DNA of 64,000 bases from Brachypterus glaber. Taxonomy: Eukaryota > Arthropoda > Insecta > Coleoptera > Kateretidae. The stretch covers positions 44,367,851 to 44,431,850 of the forward strand of contig OY294044.1 of assembly GCA_958510825.1 (NCBI GenBank), read 5' to 3'. Below, piece after piece: positions 10,611 through 21,624 of this stretch (position 1 is the stretch's first letter; every line of letters starts with the position of its first letter). The position numbers were made by a program, and so were the translations under genes. The notes below the pieces were generated by a model. It ran no database searches and had not been told where the DNA came from. It saw nothing but the letters and a program-made list of their open reading frames with translations.

Positions 10611-11855
10611 GTGAATAAAAAATATAGACCTATTACTAAAAAGGGTCTTAACTCCTTTCATAATATTCTTAGTAGTTTAAATTGGCAATTTTTAGAGAGT
10701 CGGGATATTAATAATTCATGCAAAACTTTTATTGACAACCTTGTTGATTCCTTCAAACTATCATTTTCAGAAGTAAACATTAGGGGAGACAGGGGCAAAT
10801 TGGGTAGGCAGTGGTTCACACCTGAATTGTCTAACATGAGAGAAGCTTTAAGGTTTATTAATGAGTTATATAGCCTCCATAAAACAGATGATTTAAAGTT
10901 ACTAAAAAATCAATACCGCCTACGTTATAGACGCGCTATAAATAAGGCCAAATTTGACGCAAATGGTGAATTTCTTACAAACTCTAACAATATGGCTAAA
11001 GCAACCTGGCAATTAATTAATGAAAAACGAGTCAAAGGCTTAACTCCTAAGCAACTCTCATTAGATCCGGATACAATTAACAACTTTTTTGTGTCTATAC
11101 CGCATTCTATTAAAGAAAAACTACCCAAATCAAACTTACAAGCTTTGGATTTTATGAATATTAAACCGCCTTCTGCTCAATTTTCTCTATCAGAAGTAAC
11201 CTATATCGAGATTCGAGACATTATTTTAAATTTAAAAAATAGTAAGTCCAGAGACATATATGGATTGTCTGTCGAATTACTTAAGAAAAATGTTGACTCT
11301 TTAACCAGTCCAATTACTAAATTAATAAATGAAAGTTTTAAACAGGGCGTCTTTCCCGACTCCCTTAAAGTTGCCAAAGTGATACCTCTCTATAAGAAAG
11401 GAGATCGTGATGATGTTTCTAACTACCGTCCAACTTCTTTACTACCTGTAGTATCTAAAATTTTTGAGAGGGCCCTTTTTAGTAGAATATCTGCATTTTT
11501 TGAGGAAAACAACTTATTTTCTAGTAGACAGTTTGGTTTTCGAAAAAACAAAAATACGATAGGAGCTATATGTGAGCTAATATCCAAGGCAATCGAAAGC
11601 TTTGAGGACGGTGGCTTTTCCTTGTCCTTGCTCTTGGACCTGACCAAGGCGTTCGATTGTGTCGACCATCCCACCCTCCTAAAAAAATTAAAAGTTTACA
11701 ATTTTAGTGAAACATCAATTAATATAATTAAGTCTTATTTATCCAACCGCTCCCAAATTGTTGAAGTCAATGGTAAACCATCTCAAGTAAAAAGTATAAA
11801 TGTAGGTGTCCCACAGGGGTCTATTCTTGGCCCCCTACTTTTTTTAATTTATTAA
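10611..11855 (+). pseudogene. LINE reverse transcriptase, main fragment
   Basis: A 414-codon open stretch. Residues 1-150 look like the endonuclease-RT linker. The RT fingers and palm follow, with VIPLYKKGDRDDVSNYRPTS near 265, RQFGFRKNKNT near 310, LLLDLTKAFDCVDHPTLL near 340, and VGVPQGSILGPLLFLIY at the end. The frame breaks immediately after LIY, just before the FADD catalytic motif. FADDTT follows in another frame at about 11890, so a small deletion has inactivated the copy. Confidence 0.85.
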
Positions 11856-12391
11856 TTGCTTACCTTTCGCGGATTGCATACACTTTGCGGACGATACTAC
11901 TTTAACAATCACGGGTAAATATATTTCTCAGGTCCTTGGGTGGGCTGCGCTGGCACAAGATATTGCCGCTTCTTGGTTCGCTGCTAACAACCTGTCACTA
12001 AATGACGCAAAGACTGAATCCATGCTTTTCACTTTAAAACATCAAAATTTTGAAACTGCCTCCAGTGTAAAATTTTTGGGCGTTTATTTAGATCCCTTAC
12101 TCATATGGAAATCTCATGTAGATCAATTAACAACCAAATTAGCCAAACAAGCTTTCTGTCTTAGAAACTTAAAAGACACCGTAACTACCCAAGTCCTACG
12201 TACTGCATATTTCGGCCTCTTTCACTCCATTATGAGTTATGGTATTATAGCATGGGGAAATTGTGCGTTTAGTGACGAGGTTTTTAGCATGCAAAGGAGG
12301 GCCATCAGAGTGATTTCGGGTTTAGGTTTTAGGGAAACGAAAATTTTATTAAATTAAAAATTCTAACTTTTCCTTCTCTTTATATATACAA
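11856..12391 (+). pseudogene. LINE RT palm/thumb continuation after frameshift
   Basis: In the shifted frame the sequence gives FADDTTLTITGKYISQVLGW, then the SWFAANNLSLNDAKTESMLF thumb motif and VKFLGVYLD. YGIIAWGNCAF follows at about 12240. All are standard landmarks of LINE RT C-terminal halves. The frame breaks again near 12350 and is then cut by the insertion starting at 12392. The reading resumes at 14158 with LYIYNCLIFAYRTRN. Confidence 0.75.
12378..12391. repeat. 14-bp target-site duplication, left copy
   Basis: CTTTATATATACAA at 12378-12391 is repeated exactly at 14158-14171. The host LINE coding frame is continuous if one copy and everything between are removed. Confidence 0.85.
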
Positions 12392-13008
12392 ATTAAGAAA
12401 TTCTTGATCCTTACTCATATTGGAGTTGATTTAAATAAACCATAGAAAAAATGTTATCTCTCCAAAATATAAATTTATTGTCTATTAAACAAACATTACA
12501 GCGACAATTGTTTCGACTTTTTTAACATAAAGTCATTTTCAAGCTACAAATAATGAAAAATTAGGTTGAAAATGGTACAATTCCTTTTAGAAAAACTTAC
12601 TTTTTAAATTTATAAACAAAATAACTTGAGTACACATTATTAGAAATGTCATACTGACCTTAACTCTATTATTTTTTATAAAATCTTAAAAATTTAAACA
12701 AAAAGAAAACTACAATAAGTTAAAATAAAATAAATTAATGAAATCTAAAATTTTAAATTGAATAAAAATCTGGGACATCTATCATAAAATAATCCAAACT
12801 ATACTTCAAACAGACTAAAGGAATTATCTTTAAATTGCAAAAAAGGTAGATAAATATAAAAAAGGAAAAAGATTAATTTATATTTAACTTGGTAATTGGA
12901 ATAAAATTGAAGAGGTGGCAGCAAATTCACATGAAAAACTCAAAAACAAACCAAAAAGGGAACAAAATTTTTGGAAAAGTTTTTAAACAAAAATATTTAC
13001 TCCAAAGA

Positions 13009-13290
13009 TTAATGCTCTGTAAGGGGACAGGCAACAATCTCCGGTCTAACGTTTAAAACATTATTGTAAATATAAATGTTCAAAAAATCTATTTGTTTAT
13101 TAACTAACCTATCCCTATGGAACTTTTTGTTGTACAAAATGACAAATTGTTCTAGCAGATCTGTAACTCTATCGTTCCTCGAAATATGCAAAACGCTTAC
13201 TTCATTTTCATAGTCATGGTTGTTGCACAACACATGGTTGGCAAAGTTGGACTTATAGTTAAGACCTGCTAGATCAACATTAACGAACAC
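13009..13290 (-). pseudogene. Penelope-like C-terminal fragment, left arm
   Basis: A 93-codon frame ending in a TAA. It contains YKSNFANHVLCNNHDYENEV, then VLHISRND, LLEQFVILYNKKFHRDRLVN and KQIDFLN. This spacing of H, LE and N positions resembles the tail of Penelope-like polyproteins (GIY-YIG-type endonuclease end). The first codon is GTG, and stops lie directly upstream in the spacer, so the fragment has no real start. Confidence 0.5.
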
Positions 13291-13310
13291 TTTCGTTTAC
13301 TACGTGCAAA

Positions 13311-13585
13311 TAATGTTGATCTAGCAGGTCTTAACTATAAGTCCAACTTTGCCAACCATGTGTTGTGCAACAACCATGACTATGAAAATGAAGTAAGCGT
13401 TTTTGCATATTTCGAGGAACGATAGAGTTACAGATCTGCTAGAACAATTTGCCATTTTGTACAACAAAAAGTTCCATAGGGATAGGTTAGTTAATGAACA
13501 AATAGATTTTTTGAACATTTATATTTACAATAATGTTTTAAACGTTAGACCGGAGATTGTTGCCTGTCCCCTTACAGAGCATTAA
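13311..13585 (+). pseudogene. Penelope-like C-terminal fragment, right arm
   Basis: Mirror copy of the left fragment. An extra T in the run near 13400 shifts the frame, so only the part from about 13403 is open. A few substitutions (for example ILYNKKFHRDRLVNEQIDF against KQIDF) show the two arms have begun to diverge. Confidence 0.5.
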
Positions 13586-14046
13586 TCTTTGGAGTAAATA
13601 TTTTTGTTTAAAAACTTTTCCAAAAATTTTGTTCCCTTTTTGGTTTGTTTTTGAGTTTTTGATGTGAATTTGCTGCCACCTCTTCAATTTTATTCCAATT
13701 ACCAAGTTAAATATAAATTAATCTTTTTCCTTTTTTATATTTATCTACCTTTTTTGCAATTTAAAGATAATTCCTTTAGTCTGTTTGAAGTATAGTTTGG
13801 ATTATTTTATGATAGATGTCCCAGATTTTTATTCAATTTAAAATTTTAGATTTCATTAATTTATTTTATTTTAACTTATTGTAGTTTTCTTTTTGTTTAA
13901 ATTTTTAAGATTTTATAAAAATAATAGAGTTAAGGTCAGTATGACATTTCTAATAATGTGTACTCAAGTTATTTTGTTTATAAATTTAAAAAGTAAGTTT
14001 TTCTAAAAGGAATTGTACCATTTTCAACCTAATTTTTCATTATTTG

Positions 14047-14100
14047 TAGCTTGAAAATGACTTTATGTTAAAAAAGTCGAAACAATTGTCGCTGTAATGT
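14047..14100 (+). ncRNA. Possible degenerate hammerhead-like motif
   Basis: In the outer part of the right arm, CTTGAAAATGACTTT is followed by AAAAAAGTCGAAAC. A 6-bp stem (GACTTT/AAAGTC) separates a CUGANGA-like box from a GAAA box, the order seen in hammerhead ribozymes of Penelope terminal repeats. The first box is imperfect and cleavage is unproven. A mirror copy lies at about 12493-12546 on the - strand. Confidence 0.3.
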
Positions 14101-14157
14101 TTGTTTAATAGACAATAAATTTATATTTTGGAGAGATAACATTTTTTCTATGGTTTA

Positions 14158-14490
14158 CTTTATATATACAACTGTTTAATCTTTGCCTACCGCACCCGAA
14201 ATGACTCTGAAACCTCCAAGGGCAAGGACATACATGTTCATGATACCCGCATAAAAAATGATATTCGTCCTCAGTTCTATCGAATTTCAAAATCGCAAAA
14301 TGGTCCTAACTTTCTTTCATTTAAATTTTTTAATAAACTCCCCATAAGAGTTCGCAGTCTTCCAGAGAAAAAATTCAAAGAATGTATTAAAGATCTTTTA
14401 ATTTCCAGAGCATTCTATTCTGTAAATGATTTTTTAAAACTAAACCTTAATGTCTCAGACTTTAAAATCATGAATCCCAGTAATTAATTA
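14158..14490 (+). pseudogene. LINE C-terminal coding tail after the insertion
   Basis: The first 14 bases are the second duplication copy. Reading on gives CLIFAYRTRNDSETS, IRPQFYRISKSQNGP, KFFNKLPIRVRSLPEKKFKE and NVSDFKIMNPSN before a TAA near 14486. FFNKLPIRVR...KKFK is the usual last motif of Jockey/CR1-like polymerases, so this is the true end of the interrupted ORF2. Confidence 0.75.
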
Positions 14491-15676
14491 TGAATATACT
14501 ATGTCTGCTTTCCTTTAAAGGCTTGTTATTTATTTATTTATTATATAAGTTCTATAAGTTTTATAAGATATATAAGTTTTACAGTATTATGACTTATGCC
14601 ATAAATTATTGTGTAATTTGTTAGGCATCAATAAAGATTGATTGATTGATTGATATTAGTTGCGCTGCATTCATTCTTTTTGGTAAATTAAATATTATAT
14701 GGCCGAAGAAATCAAACTCTTGAAAGAATAACTATGTAAATATAAAAATGTATATTTTTTCAGTCCATTGAAAAAAGTCCATTGAAGGCTAGTCTATATT
14801 TTTGAGATCGTGTTTTCAAGACGCCATACAATGCGTTTTGAGCATTATCATTTTTTTTTTTTGAAAAACAAAACTCGTCATTTCAATTTTTGAAATTTTC
14901 TTTTCCAAACTTTTAGTTTGATACGGAATTTGTTGTTATTATTATTATATTTTTCTCACAAACAAAATGGCGGCGGATTTTGTTATTATTATATTTTTCC
15001 CACAAACAAAATGGCATCCATAATTCGCCATTTTGATTTTTATCACTTAAGTGATCGTAATTCATAGAGAAGAAAAGAGGACTAAAAGTCACACCTCGAA
15101 AAAATCTTATAAAATAATTTATAAAAACTATTTCGACGTTTCTTCGTAGATATTTATTCTTTTTTGTCGAATTTTTTATAATTTTTATTTGACACGTAAA
15201 AGTCAAAGTTTATCTCAGATGCGCTAGGCACATTTATCACAGTATTCCGCAACGGCTTTGGAGGTCTTTCCTTGTCTATGTATTTCATAGAGATATTCCT
15301 TGTCTATGTCGTAATTACGATTCTAGCGTTTGTCAAAATCGGTTAAGTCGTTTAAGATTTACGATGTAATGAAGGATTCTAAGATCAAACACTCGCGTAA
15401 ACAACTTTATTTTGCTGGCGTGCGCAGTCTGTTAAAAACTTACGCCGTTCATGATAATAACTTTTCAATATGTTGTTAGTACTTCATTATATTAAAATAT
15501 TAGACGATTCTGACCGTTTGAATTTTTGTAATCAAGATAAATAAGAATTATTTAAAAATTGATTTTTTTATATTTTTTACTTTTGTAGATAATGAAAAAA
15601 CACTGTGTATACTATTTTCATAAATTCAAGTTAAGTAAACCTTTAGCTTAATCTTTTGTGAAGATAGTTTTTTTCG

Positions 15677-17689
15677 ATTGAGTAGGTTTTTAGAAGCCGA
15701 GGGCCTCCGGCCCGAGGGTAATAAACCTACGAAATCAAAATTTTCGCCCGCGTATTATACAATATTTTTTATTCGATTGTTACTAATTAATTATAATAAA
15801 TTATTAAATGTATTTATTAAGATATTACAATCGAGTAAAAAATAGTGTATGATACACGGACGAAAACTGTTTTATCTTCGTAACTAAAAACAGTATTTTT
15901 CGTCCTTTGACACACGAGTAGCATTAATGAGAATCTACTCCAGGTATAAATATTTGTTTGCAATATTTTCTTGCCAAAAAATCAAATTTTGACCTCGATT
16001 TGGACTTTTTTATATAAAAAAATGGTGAAGCCAACTAAAAAAAGCACTGAAACTGGTTTACGTCGAGGTGCGTATACTATTTTCCTACGACCTAACACCT
16101 AATCATCCAAAAAACGCTAAAAGTGTCTTAAAATTAATTTTATTAATTTGACGTTTTGTGAACCTCAACTTGTTTTCTGGCAGCAGATATGTAAAATCAG
16201 CTCTCTCCGACCGCTGTCATGGCAACTAGGTCCTAGGAAAGATAGTTTACCTTCGAAAGTAAAACGCACAGTTGCGATAATGAAAAACAAAGTTGCCAAG
16301 GTAAAAAAGAACCCCTATTTGACCAAAAAATATATTACTTTTATATTTTTTTAACTGATTCTGAAATTTATTTTCTATCTAGATTTTTTTTATTTTTTGC
16401 TCAACCGAGACAGTTATTTTACTTTCCAAGAAGAAATTCTTGCGTTGGTAATAAAATTTTGAAAGCGTAAAAAAAAATCTGTATGTCCGGGAAATTTGTG
16501 ACCACGAGAACTCAAGAACGCTTTCACCTAAACACTTCAAATTTGGACCATAGGTTGATCGTCCAAAGTTCTTGGCTGGGATTATTTTTGGTAAAAATTG
16601 GAGGTGGTCAAATGGATTAAAATCAATTTTTTTTAAATTGTTTTTATTTTTCGTTTTACGAAAAAAAAATGTTTTGAAAAAACGTTTTCAATTTTTATTT
16701 TTTTTTATTTTGATTTTAATGAATCTATGCCTTTAGGGGAAAGTATTATTTTGCAGTATTTTTTATTGAAATATTTTTTTCAGCTGAATCCAAATATTCT
16801 AATGTAGTAGGTAATAATATTTAATCTAAATTTAACATTTAAATGTTTAAACATGCTTTGTTTCTAAATTTTTAGTTTTCCCACTCTAAATTTTTAGATA
16901 TGCATGTTTTAGACATGGAGCTAAACTAGGGATTACAATCCCAAAATTCTGGATGCAGTAGTTTTGGGATATTCCGAAGATTTTTTCGTTCGGGAATCGA
17001 TTCCCGAAAGTGACTGAAAATTTCCGAAAAACATTAGTTAGTCTAGGTAAGGACACTAGATTAGTTGAGTCTACTTCACTCCCCAAGTGGGGGATCTAGT
17101 GTCCTTAACCCTTACCCTTCCGAGACTAAACTAATGATAAATTTTGTGTTTTTATTTATATTTGGTATGCCTAAAAATAAGAAAAAATAATAAAAAATAA
17201 ACCAATTTTTTTTAGTTTTTGCTCGAGCTTTTGTTTCCCTAGAGTTTCAGGAGAGATGTATTATACTGAATTAAATTTGCATATTTGTTTGCATACATAG
17301 AAAGTCTATAAAAGTATTTTGGATTAATATTGCCTTAAAGAAAAAATAAAGAAGTAAATTCACAATTGTGACACTCTGGAGGGTAAGGGTTAAGTCTAGG
17401 TACTTCTATCTATCTATAGTTTAGTAAATTCGATATTTTGCCGAGGGTAAATAAAATAATCAAACCTTAAATGTCTTTGCAGTCTAAGAGCCTATTTTAT
17501 TTTTAATATTTTTTTCTTTTAATTTTGGTTAATATTTTGAAAAAAAAAAAGGTTTATAGAACCTTTTGTATTAAATAATAAGTTATTTATTTAGTATATT
17601 TTTTTATAGTGTGTTTAAAATTTCGGGATCGGGACCTGGATCCCAAACTATTTTTTAATTTTTCGGCACCTTTCGAGCTTCCGAAAACT
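15677..17689. other. AT-rich intergenic stretch with small hairpins
   Basis: No gene recognised. A hairpin at about 15761-15846 pairs TATTTTTTATTCGATTGT with its complement. A weaker one at about 17039-17130 is built on GGACACTAGAT. The segment around 16480-16620 (TGTCCGGGAAATTTGTGACC and onward) resembles the leader of the tandem array near 55280. Confidence 0.6.
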
Positions 17690-17966
17690 TTTTCAATTTT
17701 TTTTTTCAATTTATTTATTATTTAAACAATACATTTTTTTTACAATTTTAAGTTTAAATCCGCCTAAGCTTATTCAGCTTGTTTTGCAGATATCTAAGTA
17801 AGTACTAACAGCTTATTTTTTTACTTACTTATTTAAATTTTAATTAAAAAACTATAATATATTAATAACCAATCTTAAACTAAATTAACTAATTGCTAAT
17901 CTTAAACTAAAATAGACCATTTAACTTAATTGAGACAAAAAAAGGATGAGAGTGATTTATTTATAT

Positions 17967-19115
17967 TTAATTACCTGGGTTTTTAAGGACATTTTTAATC
18001 TTTGTGGAGTTTTTTTTGATAATTTTAATTTTTTTTTTTAGCAGCGATTTCGAGTTTAAATTTTTTATTTCCTTTGGCAGCATATTAAACAGTAATTTTG
18101 TTTTTAATAAAAAGTTCATAAGCCGAGTTTTAATACAATGTTCTAAAAGTTTCGCAAAATTGTTAATAACTGATATTGGCCTATAATTTGTAGTCTTTGA
18201 TTTATCACCGGATTTAAAAACAGGAGTTATAATAGAATCTTTCATTGCTGTTGGTATATTGCCATTTAAAAGTATTAAATTAAAAATATGAAGTAGTGGT
18301 GCTATAATATAATTGTGAATATTTTTTATGGTTTTAGTGGAGATGCCATCAGAACCGCATGCAGATTTCGTTTTTAAATTTGATATATAACCAACTATTT
18401 CCGTTTGATCAATTGGATTTAAAAATAACGATTTTTTAGCAATGTTTGTGTTTTTGAATTTATTTTTATTTTTGTTAGGTTTTATATTTTTTACCATATT
18501 TTCACCTATTTTGTTAAAAAAAATATTAAAATAGTCAGCTATACTCTTATTTGATGTAACCTTTTCATTCTGTTCATTTACAATATTAAAATTCTGTGTT
18601 TTATTTTTTTTCTGAATGTTTGAGGCGTTATTTATTACTTGCCAGGTTTTTTTATAATCATTTTTTACATTAATTAATTCATTTTTATAATACTCTTGTT
18701 TAGTTTTATTTAATAATTTATTTAAATAATTTCTATAAATTTTGAATTCATTATGCCGCACTTCATTATAGTTTTTTATCAATTCTTTTTTTAGTTTATC
18801 TCTATATTTTATTGAGTTTATTAAACCTACTGTGATCCAAGGTTTCAGTTTTATATTATTTCTTTTAGTTTGGTTTGTTTTTGTGTTTTTGTCAAAATAA
18901 TACTGTAACTTTTTTAAAAAAGTATTGTATGCAATTTCTGGGTCATCTTCTTGTAAAATGTATGCCCATGTTTCTGTACTAAGGTCCTTATTTAAGCTTT
19001 CATAGTTTATTTTTTTGAATTCTTGTTTAAGAGGTAGATAATTGTTTTTTTTGTTATAATTTTCTTGAGATTTTATTTTGAGAAAAATACCGTAATGATC
19101 ACTTATGGCACTCAA
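17967..19115 (-). pseudogene. LINE ORF2: endonuclease end + RT start fused to C-terminus
   Basis: A 382-codon frame. It opens with AISDHYGIFLKI, the final endonuclease motif. The linker includes KPWITVGLINSIKYRDKL. RT motifs SACGSDGISTKTIKN (about 255), ITPVFKSGDKSKTTNYRPIS (about 300) and LEHCIKTRLMNFL follow. At about residue 344 the sequence jumps straight to LLFNMLPKEIKNLNSKSLLK, the tail normally found after the thumb. The palm with the catalytic Asp-Asp pair is absent, yet the reading frame is preserved across the junction (about 18091-18100). This copy cannot make an active polymerase. Confidence 0.75.
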
Positions 19116-19840
19116 GTACGAACCCTTTAAAATTAAGTTTCCTTTTTAAACTGGAGCTTTTTACACCTACAAAAAAATGATCAATTAAAGATGAGTTTAT
19201 ACCGTCTTTTCTAGTTGGTATGTCTATATAAGAGAACATCATATTTTGGTTTAGTGTATTTATATAATTATTTACATCAATATTTGTTTTATCTAATAAA
19301 TTATAGTTAATATCCCCCCCAAATATTTCCACGTCTTTTTTTGATAAAGTAGAAAAATAGTTTTCAATATCCAAAATAAACTGTCTACGATCACTACCAT
19401 AGGGCCTATAGCAAGCTGTTATTCCGTAATCTATATTATTTATGCTAAACGTTATTCTTAAAAGGTTAATTTGACTAATTTTAATTAGGTTAACAGTTGT
19501 ATTTATATTGTTTTTTATGTAAATAATAGTACCATCGTTTTGGTTGTAGTAAGAGTTGTTATAAAAAATAGAGAAGTCTGGTATTTGAAAGTTCTCTACT
19601 TCATCTACGCGCCATGTTTCTGACAAAATTATATCTATATTTTTTATGTTCAAAAAGTCAATGTATGTTAAAAACTCGTCAAAATTTTTATTAATTGATC
19701 TTATGTTAAAATGAAAAATGTTAAGCAATTTATTTTCATTTAAAATCTTACCGCACTGGTCTATAGTTAAGTATTCTGTTAAAAACCTCTCATCCTTCTC
19801 TGTTTCCCCTATTAAATTAATGGTCTTAAACTATTTAAAT
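19099..19840 (-). pseudogene. LINE ORF2 apurinic endonuclease domain
   Basis: Reading from about 19829: ERFLTEYLTIDQCGKILNEN, then LLNIFHFNIRSINKNF, the canonical N-terminal AP-endonuclease motif. IILSETW follows (catalytic Glu), then YGITACYRPYGSD, VEIFGGDINYNLL (Asp/Asn pair) and SLIDHFFVG. All main catalytic motifs up to the D-H pair are visible. The frame breaks near 19110, where the SDHYGIF motif continues in another frame. Confidence 0.75.
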
Positions 19841-20151
19841 CTAAAATAGAAAATTTAGCTATGTTTTTTATTGCATGTATATTACAGTACAAACGCGCAT
19901 CCCCAATTTAAGTCTATTTTAAGTGAAAATCAATTTTTATTTTTAACTTTTTTTTATTTTTTATTTATTAGTAGTAGTATTTTAAAGAAATAGTAAATAA
20001 CGAAAGTATAATCAAACTTTAAATAAAAAATTAAATGTTTAAACTATTATTACTTTTATATCTTAATTTTTGTTTGTTTATATATTCATTTTTTTTTCTT
20101 TAGAAAAATTTCCACCCTTAAATAAATAGAGTTTATTACCTAGAAAAGTAT

Positions 20152-20293
20152 TTACATTCCGTTAAGCTGTTCTATGTCCTGTACTAAAATTATTTTATTG
20201 TCTTTTTTCACTAAAATTTTTCCATTCGTGGACGAAACATCTCCTTTTCCAAATTTCTCCCTAGCTGCATTTAACAATTCGAGTATCTTATCT
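20152..20293 (-). pseudogene. C-terminal remnant of LINE ORF1
   Basis: The open stretch reads ILDKILELLNAAREKFGKGD, then VSSTNGKILVKKDNKIILVQ, ending DIEQLNGM and TAA. This matches the style of the last segment of ORF1 proteins in CR1/Jockey-like elements (an AR..FG...V.T.NG+I..K pattern). It lies about 310 bp upstream of ORF2 in the transcription direction. A TAA just before it marks the truncation. The family assignment is by pattern and is moderate. Confidence 0.5.
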
Positions 20294-20819
20294 AAAATAG
20301 TTTAATTGTAAACCACCTTAACTACAGGTGTTTTTGTGAAATAAAATGCCAAATAAGATCGAGTAGAATCTATTTATTTTAAATATTAATTGATTACATA
20401 GTATAGGTTTGTGTGCTTGTCAGGAATAAAATATGATATTTACAATGTAATAGTGAAACAAAAATTGTACTCAAAATTTTCTTAAAGCTCATGTAGAGAA
20501 TGATTTAAAATATTTTAATCGATATTATATACTTTATAAACTTGATTGTTTGGGTTATCACAGGATAAACTAATTATTTTTGAGTTATAACAAAATCTTG
20601 GAAATAAAGAAATTAGGCAATGATTTATTAAAAGTCATGTAATTTTATTACTTAAAATTTGATGTAGTATTTCATGTAAAGCGACACAGTGTGTATGAAT
20701 TCGTACGGTGTCATTTAAGGTTTTTCGTCAGAAATGTACTCTTCCTGTTTAAATTCAACAAAAAACCTGCGAAAAACCAATGCAAACCAACGATTAAAAA
20801 AAAAGTTAGGTTATGTATA

Positions 20820-21624
20820 CACGGTGTATTTGAAATAGGGTCCGAAATTAAGGGGCGATTCTAAATCATAAATTATGACAAAAAGTTCCTATAAACGTAT
20901 GCCTAAAAATGCGTCGTAAGGGAGCTAAGTCCCTTTCAAAGTGGCAACAAAATCGGTTTTTATTTAATGACTCAGGAACCCTCTAAGATATAGGAACAAG
21001 GTTTTGCATGTGATCTATAAGACCCATCTTTGCATATTATCTTCATGTAGTTATTTTAACCAGGGGTGTGCAAAACGGGGGGCCTTATCAGTTTTTTGTT
21101 CCAAACTTTTTTGTAAATTTATTATTGGAACATGATTCCTCAGGTCAAAATACATAAAAAAGGTAAAAGGTACTCTAGTTGTAATATTGTAGGATTAACC
21201 GTTTTCGAGAAAAAATTATTTGAAGGTGAGATTTCACGCTTGGAGAACAAAAAATTAAATACTCAAATGTTTGAAACCTGAATTTTCAAATGATTTTTCT
21301 TGATAACGGTCCTACGTTATCACAACACGAGTACTTTTTATGTATTTTGATCTGAGGAAACATGTTCCAATAATAAAATTACAAAAAATTTGCACAGAAA
21401 AGTTTGGCTAACAATTTATTAAGGTTAGTTCGCATGCAAAACCTCGTTGCTATATCTCAGAAGGTTCCTGAGTTATTCAATAAAAACCGATTTTTTTGCC
21501 ACTTTGAAAGGGGCTTAGTCCCTTGCAACGCATTTTTAGGCATATGTTTTTAAAAACTTTTTGTCATATTTTATGATGTAGAATTACCCCTTAAAATTTC
21601 GGACCCTATTTCAAATACACCCTG
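20820..21624. mobile_element. TA-flanked foldback, CASGGTGTATTTG ends
   Basis: Ends CACGGTGTATTTGAAATAGG and, in reverse complement, CAGGGTGTATTTGAAATAGG, flanked by TA (20818-20819 and 21625-21626). The arms continue through GGTCCGAAATT and pair nearly to the centre. Interior blocks are shared with 7007-7539 and 57917-58140. It is non-autonomous and shows no transposase. Confidence 0.75.

Larger units (their letters stand above)
12392..14157. mobile_element. Head-to-head Penelope-like insertion (foldback)
   Basis: A 1.77-kb insertion flanked by a 14-bp duplication. It has two nearly identical 847-bp arms (12436-13282 and 13311-14157) around a 28-bp spacer, and 44 extra bases at the left edge only. 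Each arm holds the C-terminal coding end of an element, followed outward by its 3' sequence. Both copies are 5'-truncated and face away from the centre. Inverted partial copies, a short one-sided extension and a variable target duplication are typical of Penelope-like retroelements. The peptide is Penelope-like in my reading, but this needs a profile search. Confidence 0.6.
10590..14652 (+). mobile_element. Jockey/CR1-like LINE, 5'-truncated, interrupted by another element
   Basis: Non-LTR retrotransposon lacking its ORF1 and endonuclease. The remaining parts are the linker and reverse transcriptase (10611-11855), RT thumb (about 11856-12377) and C-terminal tail (14158 to about 14487). A 3' UTR follows, ending in CAATAAAGATTGATTGATTG-type repeats at about 14630-14652, a typical LINE tail. 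A Penelope-like insertion (12392-14157) splits the C-terminal region. No convincing target duplication was found. Confidence 0.8.
9797..15676. mobile_element. Outer foldback split by a LINE insertion
   Basis: The left arm at 9797 to about 10218 is complementary to the right arm at about 15004-15676. Shared blocks include GAAAACAGTATACAC, TGCGCACGCCAGCAA and the AAAATGGCGAATTA...GGATGCCATTTTG pair. The arms are diverged, so the element is old. A LINE (about 10590-14652) lies between the arms. Without it the element would be about 1.8 kb. The unpaired inner flanks (10219-10590 and 14653-15003) contain no recognised gene. Confidence 0.65.
17690..20293 (-). mobile_element. LINE, internally deleted, - strand
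   Basis: In transcription order: the end of an ORF1 (20293-20152), a short spacer, then an ORF2 starting near 19840. ORF2 has an apurinic endonuclease (to 19099), a frameshift, the RT N-terminal part fused to the C-terminal tail (to 17967), and a 3' UTR ending in A-rich/TTGAA-like sequence near 17690. Its 3' UTR shares blocks (AAAACAAGC, AGGCGGAT) with the fragment at 39117-39648, so they are the same family. Confidence 0.75.
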
